This document shows, one piece after another, positions 24,413-36,618 of a stretch of DNA of 64,000 bases. The DNA is taken from the NCBI GenBank assembly GCA_015501055.1, contig JADNYV010000050.1, forward strand, positions 62,001 to 126,000. Reading direction: 5' to 3'. Below the pieces are notes generated by a model. That model did not search any database and had not been told where the DNA came from. It saw only the letters and a program-made list of their open reading frames with translations. A program made the translations under genes and the position numbers. Origin of the DNA: Mucidula mucida. Lineage: Eukaryota; Basidiomycota; Agaricomycetes; Agaricales; Physalacriaceae. How positions within the stretch are numbered: position 1 is the first letter of the stretch; every line of letters starts with the position of its first letter.

Positions 24413-25320
24413 TAGAAGCGCGAGTTGGGAGTGCCATAAGCCATGACCGGTATTTTAAGGCTTGACGAGATCAGGCACGCGACATTACCGAGACTGATCG
24501 CGTACAATGGCAAAGGCGCGCGCCACATGCTCTCATATGGTTAGTACACTGTTCAGTGTCCCTCAACTGTCAACGTATCAGAATGAAACTCAGCAGGGAT
24601 ATCGGAGATGCAGCGGGGCGTTTCCGTACGTCGGCTCAGCAATGAGAAATCTTAACTCCATATCGTAGACTCGGAGTCAGGGTACGATGAGCGAAGGCTA
24701 CGAAGTTGGAGGCTGCGGGACCTTGTCATGATGGATACAAAAATACACACTCAATGAGATGTTCAGAGGGAGTGGCATCATGTGGACAGAACGCGAGCCA
24801 TGAGGCCACAACGTCCTGTCAAGATGAGGCGATGATGGTGGAAGATCTTCTGAAAAAAGTCGCTAATTGAAATTATCACGTGATCACATCGGAATCATCA
24901 CCGACCTCCCGAGTAAGGCCGGGAAGCCGGGAGCGCGTGCTGGAGCGATAGCGGCGCGCATATGAGATTCGGTATGAGAACAGTGTCAAGGACATTCAGA
25001 ACACTGAACAGCGGAAGAGAAAGCGAGAGGGCCAACGCTTATCAACGCCACACTAAATTTGTACGTTTACGTTGTTTGCATTTTTACTTATATCGACCTG
25101 AGCGCACAGCAGCAGAAAGCGGAAGGGGGCGACCTCGAAAGTCCATGAATAAATCGGGAGCAAACCTCTATCGTAGTTCGCGCGCTGAGAAGAGTTAATG
25201 AAAGGATATGTAACAGTGGGCCCGCCGTCAGTCGAACTCCTAACTGTGGCGGCTTCTCATCCCAACATCAGTCTCTTGGAACGTGCGAACTCTGTATAGT
25301 GCTGCCCGTAGGTTACAATC
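24413..25320. other. Intergenic region
   Basis: About 0.9 kb between the oxidase promoter and the P450 3' end. No motif-bearing frame; nothing further seen. Confidence 0.45.
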
Positions 25321-27562
25321 TCACCGAGGAGTGCGAGTCGCTCGGATGTACTCCTTATCATCAAGCATCAGTGTACTCTCAAAGTTCTCGAACACGCGTA
25401 TAGCATCAAAGAATTCCTGTTCAATCATTCGCTTCTTCGCCGCGCTACGCGGTACGATGGTGCACTTAAACGGACGCGACGTGCAGCTCAACTTGACCTG
25501 GTGATGATGATTGAGAGATATAATGGGATAAACCCGAATTGACAACATACCGAAGAATAGTTTCGAATATCATATGGCTTTCCGCTGGTCTTACTTGCAG
25601 GCACGAAATTGAACGCCCAGATCAAGTTCATCGCGTTGATGGCCTGAACTATTAGAGGTGCGTCGGAACGATAATCGACGCGCTCACAATAGAGTTATTT
25701 GCCAATACTTGTCCAGGACATATTCGCTGGAAATGGAAATTAGTACTACGAATCTCTCACCCAGCTGCATTGCTCACCCGTCCACTTCCGAATCCAAAGT
25801 TATTACGAAAGTCTGTGTCGTCGTATCCGTATTTCGTGCCATAAGGGGACTTGATGTATCGGTCTGGGTTGAATGTCTCTGGGTGGTCGAAAGCATCTGT
25901 CGTCGGTGCTTAAGAGGTTTGACCACAGGCGGGAAAGAAGAAGTAATCGTACCCGGATCATGATAGACACCCCCTACAGAAAAAATCAGACAGCGTCTGG
26001 TACAAAAAGAACATAACTAACACGCATTCAGGAAGATCGTTGCACCCTTTGGGATGACATACCCTTGGTACTAAAGAGCATCAGCCGAGTCCGAGTACTT
26101 TGGAAAACATACTTCTTGGACTGCAGTGGTTGCATGAGGAATCGTCAAAGGGGCAACAGGCCGTGTACGGTGTACCTAAATGCCGTGACATGGTGTTTGC
26201 TTTGATGCGAATAAGAACGACTCCACCTACTTCCTGAACGAGGGCCCTGATGTAAGGAAGACTGTCATAGTCAGCGAGCGTAGGTACTCTCTCGTGACCG
26301 ACAATGGCATCAATCTCCTCCTGCGCTTTACACTGAACCTCCGGGTAGCTGCTCAAAGCCAGAATCAAAGAGCGGAGAAATATTGCAGACGTGCCGGAAC
26401 CACCCTCGACGAGAACTCCTGCTAGATACCTGCAATCGCCGGTCAGCCGCATGTACTCATTGGAGAAATGGAACCAACGCGATTTGATCACGACTCAGGC
26501 CGATTTCATCCTTCTGCTGTATCAACTCCTCAAGGTAACAGTTATTCCCTTCTCCCAGTCGCAGTCGCTCCTCGCACTCTTCTAGAGCGGTAAAGAACAA
26601 TTGTCGTTGTAGCCTCCTCAACGCCCTCGCCTCCGTCTTCCAAGGCGCAAGGAACTCCGGCAGGTACTTTAGAATGGGGAACATATCAACGGGTGGGGAG
26701 GCACCCGGCGCAAGATACGCGTCCCAGCGTTCATCGTACTCGAAGAACATGCTTGCGTGCTCACTCTCGAACCGAGGGGAGCGTTTTCCGACGATGACGG
26801 AGGATATAACAGAGTTGGAGTATCGCCGAATATGATTCAAGAAGGCCTGGAAATGTAAGATCAGTCGACAGCGGAGTATTGACGAAACCTATCGTCTGAT
26901 ACTGACCTCTGGATCCTTCATCATGTCGTACATAAGCTGGGTTGCTTCAGCCTGCTGAATTGGGATATGACGGGCAGCCGCCTGTGGGGTCAGCACCGTG
27001 TGAGCGCCTTTCCTGAGTACACGCCAATCGCCATCTTACAAGGTGGCTCTCAATACTACTTGTGACATCTGGATGAACGAAAGAACGAACCACGGCGTGC
27101 AAAGGCAAAGTGCAAGCCATCAGACACTATCTGCGCAAGATGACTGTCTGGGCGATCGGCGCTATATGCGCTCCGTTGATCCAAAAATTCCTTGATTGTA
27201 GTCGCGCTTGAAAGCACAATCATAGTCCCAGCGCCCAATTTCAGCTATTGCTTTGCTCAGACTGAACAAGTTGACTGAAAGGAACTGCGTGCGCACAGAG
27301 TAAATGCCACCATATTCTGCCGCCCATTCGCTCAACCTGTTTGGTCATATTCAAGAAAGAGAAACACATGTGGTGTCTTTTAGGCGTACTTGAGATAGAC
27401 ATATTCCCTAGGAAAGCTCAGGAGATTTCCCAGCACTGGCAAGGTCGGCGGTCCCGGCGGCAGACCTCTTTCGCGTTTCCCGATTCTTGATAGCGTCGAA
27501 CTAAAATAAGCGGCGAACACAGTAAGGAGGAGGAACAAGGCGCTAGAGTAATAGGCGTGCAT
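25321..27562 (-). CDS. Cytochrome P450 (P450-A) with an unusual I-helix
   Basis: A membrane anchor (MHAYYSSALFLLLTVFAAYF) leads into RGLPPGPPTLPVLGNLLSFP. Later exons carry HASMFFEYDERWDAYLAPGA, PEFLAPWKTEARALRR and an ExxR reading EVHRTRPVAP across an intron. The PERF-like stretch FNPDRYIKSP and the haem loop FGFGSGRRICPGQVLANNSI are intact. Layout and length (about 510 residues) match basidiomycete microsomal P450s that resemble the CYP64/CYP620 group. In the I-helix the sequence is LVEGGSGTSAIF where relatives, including the broken copy at 36.6-38.8 kb, have GG.DTT, so the usual acidic residue is Gly (GGC codon). That may alter proton delivery or the reaction type. It is the parent type of the relics at 32.3-33.1 kb and 36.6-38.8 kb. 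Confidence 0.85.
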
Positions 27563-28685
27563 GGTTGTGGTACAGTGCGAGGAATCGATCTGACAATGAC
27601 CTGCTGTTATACTTGACGACTCGCAGGAAATCAGTTTCCGTGACTGATCATTTATCATGTATCGGCATCCATAAGAAATACCTCATGTTCTGGAAGCGGC
27701 GCCCTTTGGCAGGCAGATCGGACCCAAATCATTGGAGAAATCACGATACGTCGGAATAAGTACTATCAAAATGTGATCAAAGCAGGTCGAAACAGTGTTG
27801 TCTTCCTCATAGAAGGCATTTCAGCGACTTTGGTTACTAAGCACTCGTTAAAACACACACCTGACAACAACGCAAAGCTTTAGCAACCCCCTGAAAGTTT
27901 TTGTGCGCCTATAATGATAGACTTAAGATAGACTTGCGATGGATCGCTGCCTTATCGAAATGTTGGTGGGCTTCTGGCCTCCATGTACGACTTCTCACGT
28001 CACTTTAGCCTCCTCAAGCGCAACAAGGTCGCCTGCGCCCTAGAAGAGTCTTCTGTGACCTGATGCACACAGTATGGCTTTAAGATTGAGTATGAGGGTC
28101 CAGACGATCACGTATTCTTGGTCGAGTCGAGAAGGATAAATCGCGAGGAAAGACGGTGTAGCACCGCCGTCGGCCTTGCGGCCATTGTAGGTGTTAGTGG
28201 CGGCACTGTGACGGCCTAAGAGTAGGAAGACGATGAATGTGCGGGTTCAAATTGAGTTGCTCGTTGGATGACACGCGGTCACGTCTGGTCACGTTTAAGG
28301 TTCATTGCGAGGCGCCGTCCCATTCCCAGCGGGTTGAACGGTCTCGAATTTCAAGCAGATTTCTCGATTCCGAACTTCTGAGCCATAGGATCTCAAGTTT
28401 GGACTCTAAATGCGCTGATAAGTGGTACCAGCAAGCCACTCAGCAACCACCTGATGGTTCGCGTCTGGGCGGACTGCGCTGCTGCATTGAGGAAGTGAAC
28501 ACTCTGATGTTGTCTCACTGACTGCAAAACAATGTATGAATGAAATATAATAATACAGATACGAGTTGTTTCGAGTAGCAATGTAGAAACGGTGATAACT
28601 TGTGAGATAACAATGGCAAAGCGTTGGAAAGCAAGGTAACAGCGACAGCAATAGCAAGCGGGACAATCAATAATCATACGAAGTT
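27563..28685. other. Intergenic region
   Basis: About 1.1 kb with no supportable gene. Open frames at 28237-28521 and 28393-28677 lack motifs and overlap on opposite strands. Confidence 0.45.
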
Positions 28686-29893
28686 CTATCGCGAACTACC
28701 CTTTGGTTTCCGCGACGATCTTCGAACTGTGGGAGGAGGTGTTGCCAAATTAGATGTGATAGGTTCGCCTTGTGAAGGAGGTTTTCTCGACGCCTTCAGA
28801 CGCTTGGACTGTCTCTTCTCTGACTGCCCAACATGTGCGGCTGACGGAGCGGGGGACGCAGAGGCGGACGATCGCTTCCGTTTTCCGGGGACGTCTTCCG
28901 ACGAACCAGTAGTCGGTGGCGCTGCAGCAGTACCGCCAGACCGTGTATTATGTGTCGCCATGTATGCAAGTAGCTTGTACCGTGCAAGCACAAGACGAGG
29001 ATCCTCAAGATCGCGCTCTTCGTCGGTATGAATTTCTTCTTCTGCTTCTGGAACCGGGGATTCCCGAGCACGCGGTTTGGGATCGCGACGAGCTATAGCT
29101 ACGCCACGTTCGCGGAAATCGAACCATGTCCCATGAAGCCAGGACAGGTTGACACAAGACGACGCGGTGATAGCGATGTCCGATAATAATGCCCGGAGTG
29201 AGTCGTCACTCGAGATAGGGCTCGGCGCATAATCAAGGTTGATGGGCTGGTGTCGATATCGCCCGAGAAGGCGAAGAACGAAGCATGGGTGCACGGTTGA
29301 CCTGATCCGCGGCATGTTACGATATGGGTATTTGTAGCACTTTCCGGAAACGTGCACTGGGCGGCGCTCTGGTGTGGACACGGGCATGAGTTCGTACTCG
29401 TAGATATCTTCAGGCAGAACCTATTTTGCCAAATGTCAATGAGAGCTGTTTATTGAGCGACTTGAGCGTACATCAGTGAACAGCTTTCGCTCGTCTGTAG
29501 CAGTGGAACGTTCGTGATTGTAGTCGTAGAGGTCTCGGATTGTATGGAGGATGTCAATTGCTGGAAGGAGAGCCCAAGAAGAGGTCTCCAATAGTTCTAC
29601 CATGTCGACATGAACTGAAGAGAATGAGTGATGATGAGGGAGTACGTTCTCATGGACTTACGTGAGGTGGACATCATGGGAGAATCACGGTATCGCGCAA
29701 TATCACCCCTCGAAAGCCCAAGGTGGTACTCCAAGCCGTCTAGGCCCTTTTCAGAGAACTTTTGTTCAATCTTTTTCAAGGAAAAAGTAGCAACATAACA
29801 CACCCGTTCATCCTTGGCAATAAAATTGACGTTCTCCACGATAGCCGACTGAGGATCGGTCGTTATCTTGCAAAGTTCCACGGTTTTGGACAT
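28686..29893 (-). CDS. Unrecognised protein with a basic, Ser/Arg-rich C-terminus
   Basis: Three exons (about 29893-29660, 29613-29473, 29421-28686) join cleanly with GT..AG introns into about 370 residues. The N-terminal 200 residues look globular (for example VHVDMVELLETSSWALLPAI and DLYDYNHERSTATDERKLF). The last 120 residues are charged and low-complexity, with EAEEEIHTDEERDLEDP and KRKRSSASASP, which suggests a nuclear protein. I do not recognise the family. It is divergent from the unrecognised gene at 30531, with 0.64 kb between them, so the two may share a promoter. Splicing and codon pattern make it a real gene; no function can be assigned. Confidence 0.6.
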
Positions 29894-30530
29894 GGTGGTC
29901 TGGCTGATGAGAGTTCGATGAATGGGTGTTGAGGTGGGTGACGCGAGTCAAGAGAGCGATATTTGGTCCTTTGTTTGGCGCACTGATCGAACAAGGGACA
30001 CGTGATGGCGCCGAAGGTCGGGCAAGGGACGGGCGTCCCTCTGTATCTTGAGTCTTGCACTAGTCGTTCTTTTCGCTCTTCCTTGCTTCCATTCTGATTC
30101 AGTGATTGTGATATGCGAGCTCTTGCTCTTGATATGGCAGATAACTGTCCCAGGGCTGACACTTATCACTACTTCTCGGCATTTGTACAATTGCGTTATA
30201 CTGCCTCTCCGCGCGCGCAAATGCTTCTAAATGCTTGCTGGGGACGCGCTTCCTGCGCGAGCGCACTCTCCTTTACTGTCTCTGAGTGAATTCTGACAAC
30301 TCTGCCTATGAGGATATCACTGCAGGCCAGCGCGGAGAGCCACGACACCGGCGAATGCAATTCGTTCTCTGGCGCCTGCGAACCTGTGGCTACATCCCCT
30401 CATGGAAAGGCTTCCTGTTAACGCTCGGGCAACAGGCTCTGTCACCTGCTGATTCGACACATTTTCTTTCGTTCTAGAAGAAAAGCGAATGACTATTTAA
30501 GCAGGACATGTCTTCAATACATTCCAAGCA
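29894..30530. other. Shared upstream region of two divergent unrecognised genes
   Basis: About 0.64 kb separates the start codons at 29893 (minus) and 30531 (plus). It is a candidate bidirectional promoter; no specific element was identified. Confidence 0.4.
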
Positions 30531-32199
30531 ATGCCCTTGCCCGTTACTTCCCCTCACGTCTACGACGCCCTCGCTCTTGATAAGTCTGTCTCCACTGAGT
30601 TCGATGCGTTCTTCTCCGACCATTCGAGAGAGCCTCCTCCATACTTCCTATTACCGGATCCCTTTGACGCCTTCAACGGCGATGATCCACTCGATGCTAC
30701 GTACATACCAAGTGCCGAGGCTCGACTGATGACACCTCAAAAGAACCTCAAGAGCGGCGACGACAGAAGACTGTATAACTTATACAAGCGTTTGGACTTG
30801 GTGACACCGCATCGAGGACTTTGTACCATCACGCAGCGCCAGTCCTTTTGCAGCACCGTCCAGTGTGCACACTGCATGGATCGTGCCGACAGTTGGAACG
30901 ACCCTTCTTTGGTTCGTATCTTTGCTGGCTTCTATCATCTTTACCTGATACAATGTTTAGATGCTGTGCCTGGAATATTACCTCGGATTCGCCGCCCCAG
31001 GCATGCTGAATCTTGACACACGCCTCAATTTCTGGGAAGGTATGTACCGCGTTCTTGCATATCACTATCGCCATTTACTTTTATTCGTAGTCGAGGCGAC
31101 ATATCATGTTGCAGCCGACCACGGAGCTTTCGGCCACCTTCTAGCGATTCACTTTCTCAGACTCGTTCTAGCATTCATATTACGAAACAAGAAAGCTGGG
31201 CTGAATAACAGGGAAAAGTTTACCGATGTCAGCCAAATCCTCTCTCTGTGTTGAGCTCTTCATAACTTTCCTTACTAGGCGCTGAAGCCGCCAAACGGTA
31301 AAACTTGGCCATACGAGATGCTCTGCATACTCATGGACGAGTTTCACCCAATCGCTCGCAAGCGTTCGCCGACTAAGAATAAGGCCGGCGAATTGAAACA
31401 GTCGAAGACTGCGCAACTCCACAAACATCCTTATGCCACGATCGGAACCCTCGAGCTCCACATGCACCCCGTTTTCGCAATTGTCAGCCTCTGGAATAAG
31501 CTCCAAAAATGGCCGAGGCAGCCATTCTGGACGAGGGAAGAGAGAGAGGCTATCGACTTGGTCTACCAGATCATGGAGGAGATTCAGGTTAATCCGCCTT
31601 CCGAGTTTTTGGCTCGCAAGCGGCCAACCGTCGATGCGCCTGACACGCCCTCGAAGAAGGGCAAAGCCGGGAGCAAACTTCCCGACCTTCCCATCAACGA
31701 GGCCGGGGAACGCTTGCTAGCTTTTGTCAACGCAAAACTCGCCGCCAGGGGCAACGCGGCTGCTGGGCCATCCGGTACTAGACAGAGCACGTATCAACCG
31801 GTGCCCGCTATCCCAGAGGAGCAGGAAGACGATGTCCCTCCTGTCAAGGGAAAGGGCAAAGCCAAGGCGACAGAGGCTCTCGACGACGATAGCGCACCTA
31901 GGACTCGCGGGAAAGGCAAAGGTAAGACTGTTGCCTTCGCCAACGAGGCCTCCCCGTCCCCTCCCCCGCAGTCTGCGGCGGATGCTCCAAAGGCGGGACC
32001 ATCGCGATCCAGAGCGAAGAAACGGAATAGGAAAGCGGACGAGCAGGATGAGGAAACCGAGAGAGATGGGAAAAGGCGTGTAGTCGATGTGGCGGAGGAA
32101 CAGGCGAAGGATGCCGCGGAATCGGTGCCGTCGCGGTCGACACGGTCCAAGACATCGAAGACGACTGCAGCGCCTACTAAAGGAAGTAAACGCAAATGA
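30531..32199 (+). CDS. Unrecognised protein with a Lys-rich KGKGKAK tail
   Basis: Four exons (about 30531-30912, 30961-31040, 31091-31229, 31280-32199) splice in frame to about 505 residues. The N-terminal 300 residues are globular with His/Cys-containing segments (FCSTVQCAHCMDRADSW, HVAADHGAFGHLLAIHFLRL), but no known domain is evident. The C-terminal 180 residues are low-complexity and strongly basic, with KGKGKAKATEA, RGKGKGKTVAF and SRSRAKKRNRKADEQ. These are likely nuclear-localisation or nucleic-acid-binding stretches, as is common in basidiomycete nuclear proteins. It is divergent from the gene at 28686-29893. Function unknown. Confidence 0.6.
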
Positions 32200-32268
32200 T
32201 ATACCATTTATGTCTAGCAGTACTCAGTTATGAATCTCGTATGCACACACAATTATGACCCTTGAGGA

Positions 32269-32352
32269 TCAATCAACTACGACCGTATACTCCTTATCGG
32301 CAGGCACTAAAGTACTCTCGAACCATTCAAACACACGTAAAGCTTCTAGTAA
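32269..32352 (-). pseudogene. P450 C-terminal relic
   Basis: The minus strand reads LRVFEWFESTLVPADKEYT before a stop at 32269, close to the end of P450-A (IRVFENFESTLMLDDKEY). Only the last 25 or so residues remain. The next relic lies on the opposite strand, so the ancestral gene was rearranged. Confidence 0.65.
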
Positions 32353-32462
32353 AGATCAGTGCAAACTAAATCATCCACTTTTTCAACTCGCCCCAGAGTA
32401 CAAAACATGACATTTCTTGGGATACCGCTCTGACTTGAATGTCTCAAAAGTGTGCAGCCGAA

Positions 32463-32735
32463 AGATAACGAGTGAGCACGCCAGTATGTTTCCCGAGTAC
32501 GATGAACGACGCAACGCGTATTTTGCGACCGGAGCCCACCCGCCTTTTGGATATGCTTCCTCCATCAAAGTTTCTTGCGCCTTGCAAGACGGAGGCGAGA
32601 GAGTCAAGAAAGCCACCGCGCCGGGTGTTTTTGGATGAGTGCGAGGAGCATCTGAGACAAAGGGGAAGGGAGCAACTCTTACCTTGAGCAGCTAATACGG
32701 AGGAAGGGCGAGTTGGGTCAACGTGTTCATAATAC
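32463..32735 (+). pseudogene. P450 internal relic, frame-shifted
   Basis: Plus-strand frames give SEHASMFPEYDERRNAYFAT, then FLAPCKTEARESRK, then LDECEEHLRQ and EQLIRRKGELG. These match consecutive parts of P450-A (HASMFFEYDERWDAYL, FLAPWKTEARALRR, LEECEERLR, EELIQQKDEIG), with several frame changes between them. It is clearly a dead fragment. Confidence 0.75.
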
Positions 32736-32937
32736 TATCGTAAGCTAAGCTACATCGCGTGTTAACGGAGAAAGAAACGCGAAGAATTCGAAGAGCGCTG
32801 ATCTATAATGGATGCCTGTATTCAATCGCAACGCCTACTAGATATCTAGTACTAGTCCGTCAGATAAGTGAATGATTACTAGGACAAAGTGAGTTCAACA
32901 ATTCACGCGCGATATAATCACAACTTGAGCAGACCCA

Positions 32938-33140
32938 CATCGTCCTGGCGGTGTCTCATCTCTTCGAGGTAACAGCTGCTCTTGCTCCTTGACTCAGCCT
33001 CAAGAAGAAGATCTCACGCTGCAGTAAGTTCAGTGGGGCATGGAAGGTGACAACTCACCGTTTGGGCAAAACCCAAGGTCATTGGTGACTAAGTATGCGT
33101 ATGGAATAGTCTGCGGGGCGGTCGAGACTTCGCTGGTCCG
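32938..33140 (-). pseudogene. P450 relics in the opposite order
   Basis: On the minus strand, 33140-33040 reads YAYLVTNDLGFCPNGELSPS, matching the segment MVTNDLNLGFPPHGEFKLPS of the P450 pseudogene at 36619. At 33010-32938 it reads SSCYLEEMRHRQDDVGL, matching NCYLEELIQQKDEIGL. The pieces are joined with most of the gene missing between them. Confidence 0.65.
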
Positions 33141-33730
33141 CTGCGCTGGAAAGGACAATGAAAGTTCCGGAACGCAATTTGAACTACATAACGTTCCGTG
33201 TTTCAAGAAAGGAGAATGAGATGTCGCCTGCATGCTGCCATATGTCAAATCTATCCTTGAAGCCGTTCGCGTCCCGGAACCATCTTCCGCCGCGACTGCC
33301 AAAGGATCAATCCTTGCGAACATGATGTATAAAACGACCAACCTTCCCGGATTGAACGTGGCTCCGTCTGAGGGCCAGTCCAAAGCAACAGAAGCAACAC
33401 TTTAGTTCGTCCAAATAGATACAACATAAAACAAACATCTAAGCAACACCCCCACCTCCATGGTATGCATGCGGTAAAAATAAATAAAGCAACATCAACA
33501 GCAACGGGGGTATACAACAGAAACAACCCTTTCTGCAAAAACCAAGACGTATCAATGGCAGATCATAAAAAAAGCATAAATCAGAAACTGCCGCCAAACC
33601 CAAAACGCGTATGAAAACGCAGTTCAGTCGATGAACGTCCAAGAAATTCCAACCCTGGGAGCCCAGCGCCAGAGCGTCCTACCAGGGAGGTGTACAATAT
33701 TAACATGGAGGATCGCAGACCCGCCGTAGC
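33141..33730. other. Intergenic region
   Basis: No gene recognised. It is presumably the 3' flank of the membrane-protein gene that follows, after the P450 relics end. Confidence 0.4.
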
Positions 33731-35368
33731 TTAGTTGATTCCGCCATAGGCGTCCTCCATGTCATACACCGTCTCCGGGCGTGGCTTTGCAGAGAAACTG
33801 TTCGCCAATGGGCTAGGCGCGATATCCTTCTTCGCCCCGGTGCTCATAAGCGTCGAATCCTCGCTTCCCCTGATAGAGCTTGGGAAATCATAAGACGAGA
33901 CAGAGTGATGCAGGTCCATCTTGAGTTCTGGCAGACTGGGTGGCATGGAATCGATGCGGTAACGCGAAGAGGTCGTATGCGCCGGCGAGGGCGGGACTGG
34001 AAAGTCGAGCTCTCCGTGGGGCATAACCTCGGAGGAGGCTGTTGAAAGATGGTGGGATCCCGATTTGACGGATGAGGAAGGATCGTCGAAAGGATCCTTT
34101 GGAGGAACTGGAGGGAGAGAGTCGTTTCTGCGGTGCATATATTCCTCAACTGCGGGAGTATCCAAACCTCTGGGCGGTTCCGAGTCGATGCGTTTGGCAA
34201 TCTCCACGTACTGGGCCGCCTGGAACGGCGTGACGCTGGAACGCTCGAGGTCTGCGTAGTCGCCAGTGGGAAGTGGTTCTTCGCGAGTGCCGGTCGTAGG
34301 CATAGCCGGGTATGTGGCATATTGCACTGGCCCTGAAGTGTGTGCGCTGTTGACAGTATGTGCAGATGGTTGCCTCGTGAGTGGGGAGCCCACCGCGTGG
34401 CCCTCGTCTGAGTACGATGGGTACATGCCTGCAACCATGGGAGAAGGCTGAGGGGAGTACTGATTATGTCCGTACATCGCTGGGGCGAATAGAGGATTGG
34501 CAGAGTTTACGTTTGACGAGGCGACACTTGAAGTATAGTAAGGTTGCGTATACTGCTGCTGAGGGCCAGGCGCGCCGTACATCGTGCCAAACGACATGGC
34601 CACGTTGCTACGATTCTCTGTCATGACTGGGGGACGAGGATTGAAGCTCGAGGCATCATCATCGTGAATCTGCACGGCCGATCGTCTGAACGAGTTGGGA
34701 TCAAAATCAATATGTTCGTCCTTTTTGCGACGAAGACGGCGCTAGAGTGACATGAGAACTGAACCTTGACATATAACAGATAATACAAACCAGAATAAAC
34801 GAGAGAGCTGCCAGAAGAAGGGCAAAACCAAGGATACCAGCAGCAACACCGCCGATAATAGTTCCCGTGTTAGAAGTTGCGCCCTTTGGAGTAGCAGAGG
34901 TCGATGCAGAGGCAGCAGTACCGCAGCAGAGACTGTTACAGCAACTGTATGTGGGCTAGCAGTTGTAGTAGGAGTTTCGAGGTGAAAAGACGATGATGAT
35001 GAGGTGGCGGTCGATGAAGTATGGGTCGAGCTGACTCGCGAGGATGTCGTCGTCGATGACGTGGTCGATGTCGACGAGGAAGTTGTCGTGCTGGTTGTCG
35101 ACGCCGATGTGACTGGCAACAATGTATGGGGGGTCGACGTTGTTGTTGTCGTTGTCGTCGTACTCGAGTGCGCGGCTCGGTAGTCGTTGCTGCACGCCGT
35201 CAGATCGCGTCGTCTTGGCTGATACCAGCACTTACTTGTCGGGAACAAAATACCGAAAATGTCCGTCGTCGTCGTCGTCGGGTCCCCGCCAACATGACCG
35301 CCTCCGAGAGCGCGATGCTGACCCCAATGCTGGCGCGCCTGTCTAATGCCAGCAAAATCGTGACCCAT
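33731..35368 (-). CDS. Single-pass surface protein with Ser/Thr-rich stalk
   Basis: The extracellular part is dominated by Thr/Ser repeats (about 35170-34930), typical of an O-glycosylated stalk. Then come GATSNTGTIIGGVAAGILGF and a single transmembrane helix. A 50-bp intron is followed by RRLRRKKDEHIDFDPNSFRR, the basic stop-transfer segment seen in many basidiomycete single-pass proteins of this design. The cytosolic tail of about 330 residues is Pro/Ser/Tyr-rich, with PPVPPKDPFDDPSSS and many SP/TP sites. Proteins with this layout resemble fungal wall-stress sensors (Wsc/Mid2-like), but no WSC domain is seen, so the role is only suggested. The N-terminal exons are uncertain and no signal peptide was identified. 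An intron with a weak GTCTCT donor is needed just before the helix. Confidence 0.65.
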
Positions 35369-36578
35369 TTTATCCGGTAAAGAGCGTGAAGGTACTCTGA
35401 AAAGAATGGCGTATCCTGGTGGAGGAAAGAAAGAAGGAACTGATCACATGTCATCATTCCCCTTGTTGTCATCGTCCCGACGGCAACCGGCATGCTACTT
35501 TGTATTTCAAGTTGATATTTGAGTTCGTTGACAGGCACACTTGCAAACAGGACGACCGTTGACCTGTACTCTCTACTGACTCTGCGCGGAGACAGACAGA
35601 CAGACACAAAGGAGGAGAACCTCATTGAGGTCCCTCAGGAACAGACTTACGATCGCTCCATCGCTCGTACCTATCAGCGCGAAGTAGAATCAAAAAGGCC
35701 CACCCTGAATTCACGCCATTCAGTGACTCATACATAACACGCGTCGAGCCTCCTGTCAGCAACGCTGATTGAGAGGTCCCGCTCACAATCTAGGCAACTG
35801 AAGGGTAAACGCGTCGGGGGTCCTACGGCGCCTTTCCCGCCAGAGGGTGCATAACCGACAATCTTGCCCCGATCACTAAGAGCGCTCTCGAACTGCGACT
35901 TCAGCCAACGGTGTAAGGATAGCTTTGACACCAACAATCTTCAGTCCAGGTTGCCACAGATGTTCGCCATTGATCTCAATTAAAAAGCGGAGCATATCCG
36001 AGCAGGGATCAATAGCGTGTGGAAGCTAAAGCGCAGAAAAGGTGCTCATACGATGCGCCCACTATAGGTCAATGGTATCTGGACTCTACACGTTACTCAC
36101 CGTTTTCTTGAGCTGGGTCACCCTATGCACCAAAATAATCGTAGTAGAACCATGTTAGCCTCCATGTCAGACAGGGCCAGGGAACGAAACGGTAGGGTAA
36201 TCGCAGTGTGGCGTCCTTGACATCTGGACGTTCCTTGACTCAAAGCCCATCTATCTGCCAGTCCTGAAATTGCCTGGGACGCTCTTCCCATCCGGTTTGA
36301 GCGGGTTTGAGGTCGCCAAAGAAGTCGTAGAATCCTCAGAGGCTCAGTGCATTCAAGAAGGGTGTTTGGGCTATGACCTTAGATAGTCTAGCCGCCATAG
36401 AGGCGGAGTGGTACAGCGTCAAGCGTCAAGTCTACCATATTTGAGCCGCCACAATGATTCCAGGCTTTCTCAAGCAATTCTAAGCAGGTTGGTTGAGTGT
36501 CCAAGTCAACGTCGCGGCGGCCAAGATCAGAATTTTTAGGTAACCTGGGAAAGCAACTGCGACCGCCGACTGGATGGG
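35369..36578. other. Intergenic region
   Basis: About 1.2 kb with no supportable gene on either strand. It separates the surface-protein gene from the P450 pseudogene. Confidence 0.45.
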
Positions 36579-36585
36579 TATAAAG
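36579..36585 (+). promoter_or_regulatory. Candidate TATA box of the P450 pseudogene
   Basis: TATAAAG lies 34 bp before the ATG at 36619. It suggests the promoter outlived the damage to the coding region. Confidence 0.4.
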
Positions 36586-36618
36586 AGAACCTAAACATCC
36601 ACTGTGTACCCCACCGAC

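Noticed and set aside
34742..35625. A large Thr-rich frame and several overlapping plus-strand frames read as separate genes
   Set aside because: They are different frames of the Ser/Thr-rich stalk of one minus-strand single-pass protein; repetitive codons keep several frames open.
35369..36578. Possible extra gene or tRNA upstream of the P450 pseudogene
   Set aside because: No coding motif and no tRNA-like box pair could be found by eye.
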